Shown here: positions 6,225 to 10,107 of the stretch, piece by piece
Numbering within the stretch: position 1 is the first letter of the stretch
How the letters are laid out: the number at the start of each line of letters is the position of its first letter
NCBI GenBank assembly: GCA_030624545.1
Contig: JAUXJX010000032.1
Location: 1 to 10,107 of the forward strand
Reading direction: 5' to 3'
Length of the DNA: 10,107 nucleotides
From: Bacteroidota bacterium
GTDB lineage: Bacteria; Zhuqueibacterota; JdFR-76; DREG01
Program-made: the position numbers and the translations under genes
The notes under the pieces: model-generated
The model's input: the letters and a program-made list of their open reading frames with translations, nothing else
Database searches by the model: none
What the model was told of the DNA's origin: nothing

Positions 6225-7952
6225 ATGAACCGTCTTCCCTTATACCTTATACCCTTATACCTCATCCTCGGCTGCTCGCAGCAAAAGCAGGCCGACCTCA
6301 TCTTTCATAATGCCAACATATGGACGGTGGACGAAGCCAACCCGACCGCGGGGGCCGTGGCAATCAAAGGCGGAAAATTCGTCGCCGTTGGGTCAAATGA
6401 CGAGATATTGAATTTGCGTGGGGACAATACCCAGGTCATCGATCTAAATGGTGAATTCGTCGTTCCCGGCTTCACTGACAATCACGTTCATTTTGCTTCG
6501 GCTGCGCGTTTTCTCGAATTCAACATAATGGCCGTTTCGACTCAGGATGAATTCGTCAACCGCGTTCGGAACGTTGTGTCGAGTTTGCCGGAAGGGGAGT
6601 GGATTCTTGGCGGATACTGGGGCGCTTATGATGAATGGGCTCTGGGCAGCGCCGGCGGCGAAAAGCGCGAGCCGTTCACGCCGGATATGTCATTGGTTGA
6701 GGAGCTGACCGGCAATTACCCCATGTTTATCCGCAAATTTGACAACAGCGAATTTGCCGCCAACTCCGCAGCCATGGAGGCTGTCGCTCTTGACCCGGTC
6801 AATCCGCGCAATCCCGAAATCGAATTCCTCCGTGATTTGAAAGGCCGATTTACAGGCATCATGCGCGGCCGGGGAGCGTGGAGACTGTTCTCTGAACATA
6901 TCCCGAAAGGCTTTTCGCATGAGCGCCGTGTACAGCAAACCAGGCGGGCATTCGAGGAAATTCGTAAACGCGGTGTAACCAACGTCAGTGATATGTCCGA
7001 CGATGAGCAACTGGAGATATACCGCGAGCTGCGTGAAGCAGGCGAGTTGACGGTCCGGGTCCATTTCCGCTATTTCCTCGACCGCTGGAATGAATTGGCG
7101 GAACAGGGTATCAAGATCGGGCACGGCGATGAGTGGATTCGGTTGGGTTCCCTGAAAGGCCACATCGACGGCATTATGGGCACCAGTTCGGCGCGCTTCT
7201 TTGAACCCTACTCAAGTGATCCCACCAACCGCGGCCGCTGGCGCCAACTCATGGTCGATGAGGAAGGAAATTTTGTCGAAGGCAAGTTCGTTAAATACAT
7301 GCTGGACGCTGATAAAGCCGATCTGCAGATGACCGTACACGCCATCGGCGATGAGGCAAACGATTTGCTGATGGATTACCTGGAAGAGCTGAATGCCCAA
7401 AATGGCGAGAAAGACCGCCGCTTTCGACTGGTGCACGCCCAGGTGATCGCGCCGAAGAGTTTCGAACGTTTGGGCAAATTGGGTATCATCGCCGAGGTTC
7501 AGCCGTTTCATTTGAGCGATGATATGCGCTGGATGGAGGAGCGTATCGGCCACGAGCGCTGCAAGGGAGCCTATGCCTTCAAGAAAATTCAGGACAGCGG
7601 TGGAATCCTAAGCTTTGGGTCGGATTGGCCCGGCACTTCTGCAGCCGAATATCCCATCAACCCCATGCTGGGAATTTATGCCGCCGTGACCCGCAAAACA
7701 GTGAGCGGCGAGCCGGCGGACGGCTGGTTTCCGGAAGAGCGCATCAGTGTGGAAGACGCTATCAAGGCATACACATTGAACACCGCCTACGCCAATTTTG
7801 AAGAGGAGATCAAAGGCTCCATCGAGGTAGGCAAGGTGGCCGACCTGGCGGTGCTGACCAACAATTTGCTGGAGATCGAGCCGGAGGAGATACTTGATAC
7901 GGAAGTGCTGTATACGGTGGTAGGGGGGACGATCGTGTATGAGAAGGAATGA
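6225..7952 (+). CDS. Lipoprotein amidohydrolase, YtcJ/amidohydrolase-3 family
   Basis: A 575-residue metal-dependent hydrolase. The ATG follows a near-perfect TAGGAGG (6213-6219). The N-terminus is a lipoprotein signal with lipobox ILGC, the lipidated cysteine being C17, so it is predicted to sit in the envelope. Residues ~23-80 and ~535-575 form the small beta-sandwich (DLIFHNANIWTVD and VADLAVLTNNLLEIE), flanking a TIM barrel. Metal and catalytic residues follow the family: H87 and H89 (DNHVHF), K311 (SLKGHIDG), H372 (TVHAIGDEA), H404 (LVHAQV) and D467 (SFGSDWPG). The family hydrolyses amide or related C-N bonds; members include N-substituted formamide deformylase and many of unknown substrate. 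Its relation to D-aminoacylases makes an N-acyl amino acid possible, which would suit the PLP-enzyme neighbour, but this is inference. Length is normal. The DNA is clearly richer in GC than the following peptidase gene, whose start lies 58 nt downstream. Confidence 0.93.
   Translation: MNRLPLYLIPLYLILGCSQQKQADLIFHNANIWTVDEANPTAGAVAIKGGKFVAVGSNDEILNLRGDNTQVIDLNGEFVVPGFTDNHVHFASAARFLEFNIMAVSTQDEFVNRVRNVVSSLPEGEWILGGYWGAYDEWALGSAGGEKREPFTPDMSLVEELTGNYPMFIRKFDNSEFAANSAAMEAVALDPVNPRNPEIEFLRDLKGRFTGIMRGRGAWRLFSEHIPKGFSHERRVQQTRRAFEEIRKRGVTNVSDMSDDEQLEIYRELREAGELTVRVHFRYFLDRWNELAEQGIKIGHGDEWIRLGSLKGHIDGIMGTSSARFFEPYSSDPTNRGRWRQLMVDEEGNFVEGKFVKYMLDADKADLQMTVHAIGDEANDLLMDYLEELNAQNGEKDRRFRLVHAQVIAPKSFERLGKLGIIAEVQPFHLSDDMRWMEERIGHERCKGAYAFKKIQDSGGILSFGSDWPGTSAAEYPINPMLGIYAAVTRKTVSGEPADGWFPEERISVEDAIKAYTLNTAYANFEEEIKGSIEVGKVADLAVLTNNLLEIEPEEILDTEVLYTVVGGTIVYEKE
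6237..6266 (+). repeat. 15-bp tandem duplication inside a lipoprotein signal peptide
   Basis: CCCTTATACCTTATA (6237-6251) is followed directly by CCCTTATACCTCATC (6252-6266), 13 of 15 identical. It encodes PLYLI twice in the hydrophobic core just before the lipobox. A smaller TTATACC word occurs three times within it. Gain or loss of one 15-bp unit would keep the frame but change the length of the signal core. Confidence 0.65.
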
Positions 7953-8010
7953 TCCAAGAGGAACTCTAGTACAGAATTCATCAAAAATAAACTACCAAAG
8001 GAGAAGATTC

Positions 8011-10011
8011 ATGATCCGTAAATCAAAATTAAACATAATACTCTTCATTCTTGGCTTGATGGCTGTTGGGGCAATGAACACGTCGCAAGCACAAATATTG
8101 ACTCCCGAAATTGTAGTCGAGATGAAAAGTGTAACCAGCTTTGCTATTCAACCCCAGGGTGATTACGTTGCTTATACTCTTCGTATGCAGAGAGGCCCGG
8201 ACGAAAAACCTGGAGGCAGCTATTCGGAAATTTGGGTGGTCTCAACCAAAACCGGAGAAGCTAAGCAGTATACCAGCCAACCAAACTCAGCTTCTTCACC
8301 TGCCTGGACACCAGATGGCAGCAAAATTACTTTTCTCAGCAAGAAACAAAGTTTTGATGAAAATACACAGGTGTATGCAATTCCACTAAATGGCGGTGAA
8401 GCAAGAAAATTGAGCCATGCTTCCGGAAATATTTTCAGCTACGCCATATCCCCGGATGGAAAAATGCTGGCTTATAGAATGCGTGATACAGAAGAGAAGG
8501 AAATTAAAGAAGCAAAAAAGAAAGGATTCGATCAGAAAGTAATAGATACATGGTCAACCGTTACTCGAATTCACGTGGAAAATCTTGCGAATGGAAAATC
8601 TCGCCTGGTAACTGAAGATGATGTCCATGTGGTGAATTTTTCATGGTCGCCTGATGGTCAAAATATTATTTACCGTGCCACTAATCGACCTTTCACAGAT
8701 GACGGTTATATGTATACCGATAATTATACAGTCTCCGCAAAAGGTGGAAAAGGGAAACTGGTATTCGACACGGAAGGCAAACTTGGTAACCCAAGCTATT
8801 CTCCGGATGGCAAAAGAATAGCCTGGCTTGGCGCCACCAGTTTTAATGATCCCGCAACGGGATCTTTGTTTGTTATCGATGCCTTGGGCGGCTCTCCAGA
8901 CAATTTGATGGAGAATTTTGAAGGAACCGCGGTAGCATTTACCTGGAAAGATGCAAATATGATTTTTCTAAACACCATCGAAAAAACTCACACTTATTTG
9001 TATGAAATTAACCTCAAAAATAAAAGAATGAAGAAAATAACCGGCGGTAACAAACCCATTTTCAGAGGTCTCTCCGTCTCAAAGAATGGAAGAATGATTG
9101 CCACGGTCGGAAACACTGCAATTCATCCCAATGAAATCTTTTTCTCCAACAATGGCAAAGATTATCGTCGATTAACAGATTCGAATCCTGACCTGGCCAA
9201 AATGGAATTCGGTCAACAAGAAACCATTTCCTGGAAAGGCAGGGATGGTTTGGAAATTTCCGGAGTGCTGATTAAACCTGTGGGTTTTGAGGAAGGCAAA
9301 GCCTACCCGTTACAAGTTCAGGTTCACGGTGGCCCGGAGTCAGCTTATTTGGATGGCTGGAATACCAGTTATAGCACTCTCGCACAAATATTGGCACAAC
9401 GCGGTTACATGGTTTTAATGCCAAATTATCGAGGCAGCACAGGACGCGGAGTAGCCTATTCCAAAGGCGATCACAATGATTTGATGGGTGAGGAAATGCA
9501 TGATAACTTGACTGGCATCGACCATCTCATACAACTGGGATTGGTGGATAAATATCGAGTTGGGATTGGCGGCGGTTCTTATGGCGGCTATACTTCAGCC
9601 TGGGCAGCCACCAAACACAGTGATCGATTCAAGGCAGCCGTGGTTTTCGCCGGAATTGCTAACCAAATCTCCAAAGCCGGTATGACCGATACTCCCGTGG
9701 AAAATGCAGGAGTCCATTGGAATGTATGGCTTTATGATGACATGGACCTGGTTTGGGATCGATCGCCGATAAAACACATTCGCAATGCCAAAACACCAAC
9801 GCTCATTGGACATGGCGAGCGAGATCTTCGCGTTCCCACCGGCCAGGCCTATGAACTTTACCGTGGCCTCAAACATATGAAGGTCCCAACTGAACTGGTA
9901 ATTTACCCGAGAGAACCCCATGGCTTACGCGAGCGGGCACATCAAATCGATTTTTGTCAACGGGCATTAGCATGGTACCAAAAGTATCTCAAAGGACAAG
10001 CTACAAATTAA
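8011..10011 (+). CDS. Secreted S9 family peptidase (prolyl oligopeptidase / acylaminoacyl-peptidase type)
   Basis: A 666-residue serine peptidase. The ATG at 8011 is chosen because AAAGGAG lies seven bases upstream and a signal peptide follows (MIRKSK, hydrophobic core, likely cut at SQA-Q, residues 27-28). The open frame before it, from 7939, has no such features and overlaps the previous gene. Residues ~35-395 form a TolB/WD40-like propeller with repeated TPDG/SPDG turns at about 100, 147, 213 and 264. The alpha/beta-hydrolase domain runs from ~405, with HGGP (439-442) and NYRGS (472-476). Its triad is S523 (GIGGGSYGGY), D605 (GERDLRVP) and H637 (REPHGL). It should cleave short peptides in the periplasm or outside; the propeller normally restricts substrate size. 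DPP-type and acylaminoacyl-type activity cannot be told apart here. Codon use is more AT-rich than in the preceding amidohydrolase. Confidence 0.94.
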   Translation: MIRKSKLNIILFILGLMAVGAMNTSQAQILTPEIVVEMKSVTSFAIQPQGDYVAYTLRMQRGPDEKPGGSYSEIWVVSTKTGEAKQYTSQPNSASSPAWTPDGSKITFLSKKQSFDENTQVYAIPLNGGEARKLSHASGNIFSYAISPDGKMLAYRMRDTEEKEIKEAKKKGFDQKVIDTWSTVTRIHVENLANGKSRLVTEDDVHVVNFSWSPDGQNIIYRATNRPFTDDGYMYTDNYTVSAKGGKGKLVFDTEGKLGNPSYSPDGKRIAWLGATSFNDPATGSLFVIDALGGSPDNLMENFEGTAVAFTWKDANMIFLNTIEKTHTYLYEINLKNKRMKKITGGNKPIFRGLSVSKNGRMIATVGNTAIHPNEIFFSNNGKDYRRLTDSNPDLAKMEFGQQETISWKGRDGLEISGVLIKPVGFEEGKAYPLQVQVHGGPESAYLDGWNTSYSTLAQILAQRGYMVLMPNYRGSTGRGVAYSKGDHNDLMGEEMHDNLTGIDHLIQLGLVDKYRVGIGGGSYGGYTSAWAATKHSDRFKAAVVFAGIANQISKAGMTDTPVENAGVHWNVWLYDDMDLVWDRSPIKHIRNAKTPTLIGHGERDLRVPTGQAYELYRGLKHMKVPTELVIYPREPHGLRERAHQIDFCQRALAWYQKYLKGQATN

Positions 10012-10070
10012 AAGATTCTAGCCAAAGACTTACATAGACGATGAGATTCTCGCATGCTTAACGATTAGTT

Positions 10071-10076
10071 TATAAT
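10071..10076 (+). promoter_or_regulatory. Promoter-like TATAAT near the right edge
   Basis: An exact TATAAT lies 59 nt after the peptidase stop. The -35 position is poor (TTCTCG at 18-nt spacing). It could drive a gene beyond the window. In AT-rich DNA a lone match is weak evidence. Confidence 0.25.
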
Positions 10077-10083
10077 GGTTTAG

Positions 10084-10102
10084 GTCGAATGTACTATTCG
10101 AC
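10084..10102. repeat. Inverted repeat GTCGAAT-GTACT-ATTCGAC
   Basis: A perfect 7-bp stem with a 5-nt loop lies 73 nt after the peptidase stop. The window ends five bases later with no T-run seen, so a terminator role is not supported. Its place just after the TATAAT would also suit an operator. Confidence 0.45.
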
Positions 10103-10107
10103 AGACT

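Noticed and set aside
7939..8010. Upstream ATG for the S9 peptidase, overlapping the amidohydrolase end
   Set aside because: It has no ribosome site and would bury the clear signal peptide behind 24 charged residues; ATG 8011 has AAAGGAG at proper spacing.

Overview
The window reads as chromosomal DNA of a Gram-negative bacterium, most likely from the Fibrobacterota-Chlorobiota-Bacteroidota side of the tree or a neighbouring candidate phylum. The main clue is the first full gene, which ends in a type IX secretion (Por) sorting domain, a signal essentially confined to that group. A lipoprotein and an exported S9 peptidase agree with a double-membrane cell. No phage, transposase, CRISPR, tRNA or rRNA signal was seen.

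Layout, left to right: the last 18 codons of an unidentified gene (1-54, +); a gene-poor stretch with a short hairpin repeat; a secreted six-Asp-box sialidase-like beta-propeller (382-1971, +); a convergent spacer with a possible terminator and a palindromic repeat; 4-hydroxyphenylpyruvate dioxygenase, hppD (2195-3331, -); a divergent, AT-rich, palindrome-rich spacer; a zinc-dependent medium-chain alcohol dehydrogenase (3695-4747, +); a spacer with three copies of a GGATTAA-type repeat; a fold-type III PLP enzyme of the D-serine dehydratase/D-threonine aldolase-like family (5011-6141, +); a palindromic repeat that supplies that gene's stop codon; a lipoprotein amidohydrolase of the YtcJ type (6225-7952, +); and a secreted S9 prolyl-oligopeptidase-family peptidase (8011-10011, +). 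A promoter-like TATAAT and an inverted repeat lie near the right edge.

The genes fit scavenging and catabolism of peptides and amino acids. The S9 peptidase would cut peptides outside the cytoplasm, and the lipoprotein amidohydrolase would cleave amide-type substrates at the envelope. The PLP enzyme would act on a D-amino or beta-hydroxy amino acid, HPPD opens the tyrosine degradation route, and the dehydrogenase oxidises an alcohol or aldehyde adduct. This linkage is inferred from gene content and order; no complete pathway is visible.

The most notable point is the PLP enzyme. Its conserved N-terminus extends upstream of every ATG, GTG or TTG in frame and begins at an ATC codon placed 5 nt after a strong AGGAG. 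No clear new defence or mobile system was found. The non-coding interest lies in several families of short palindromic repeats between genes.
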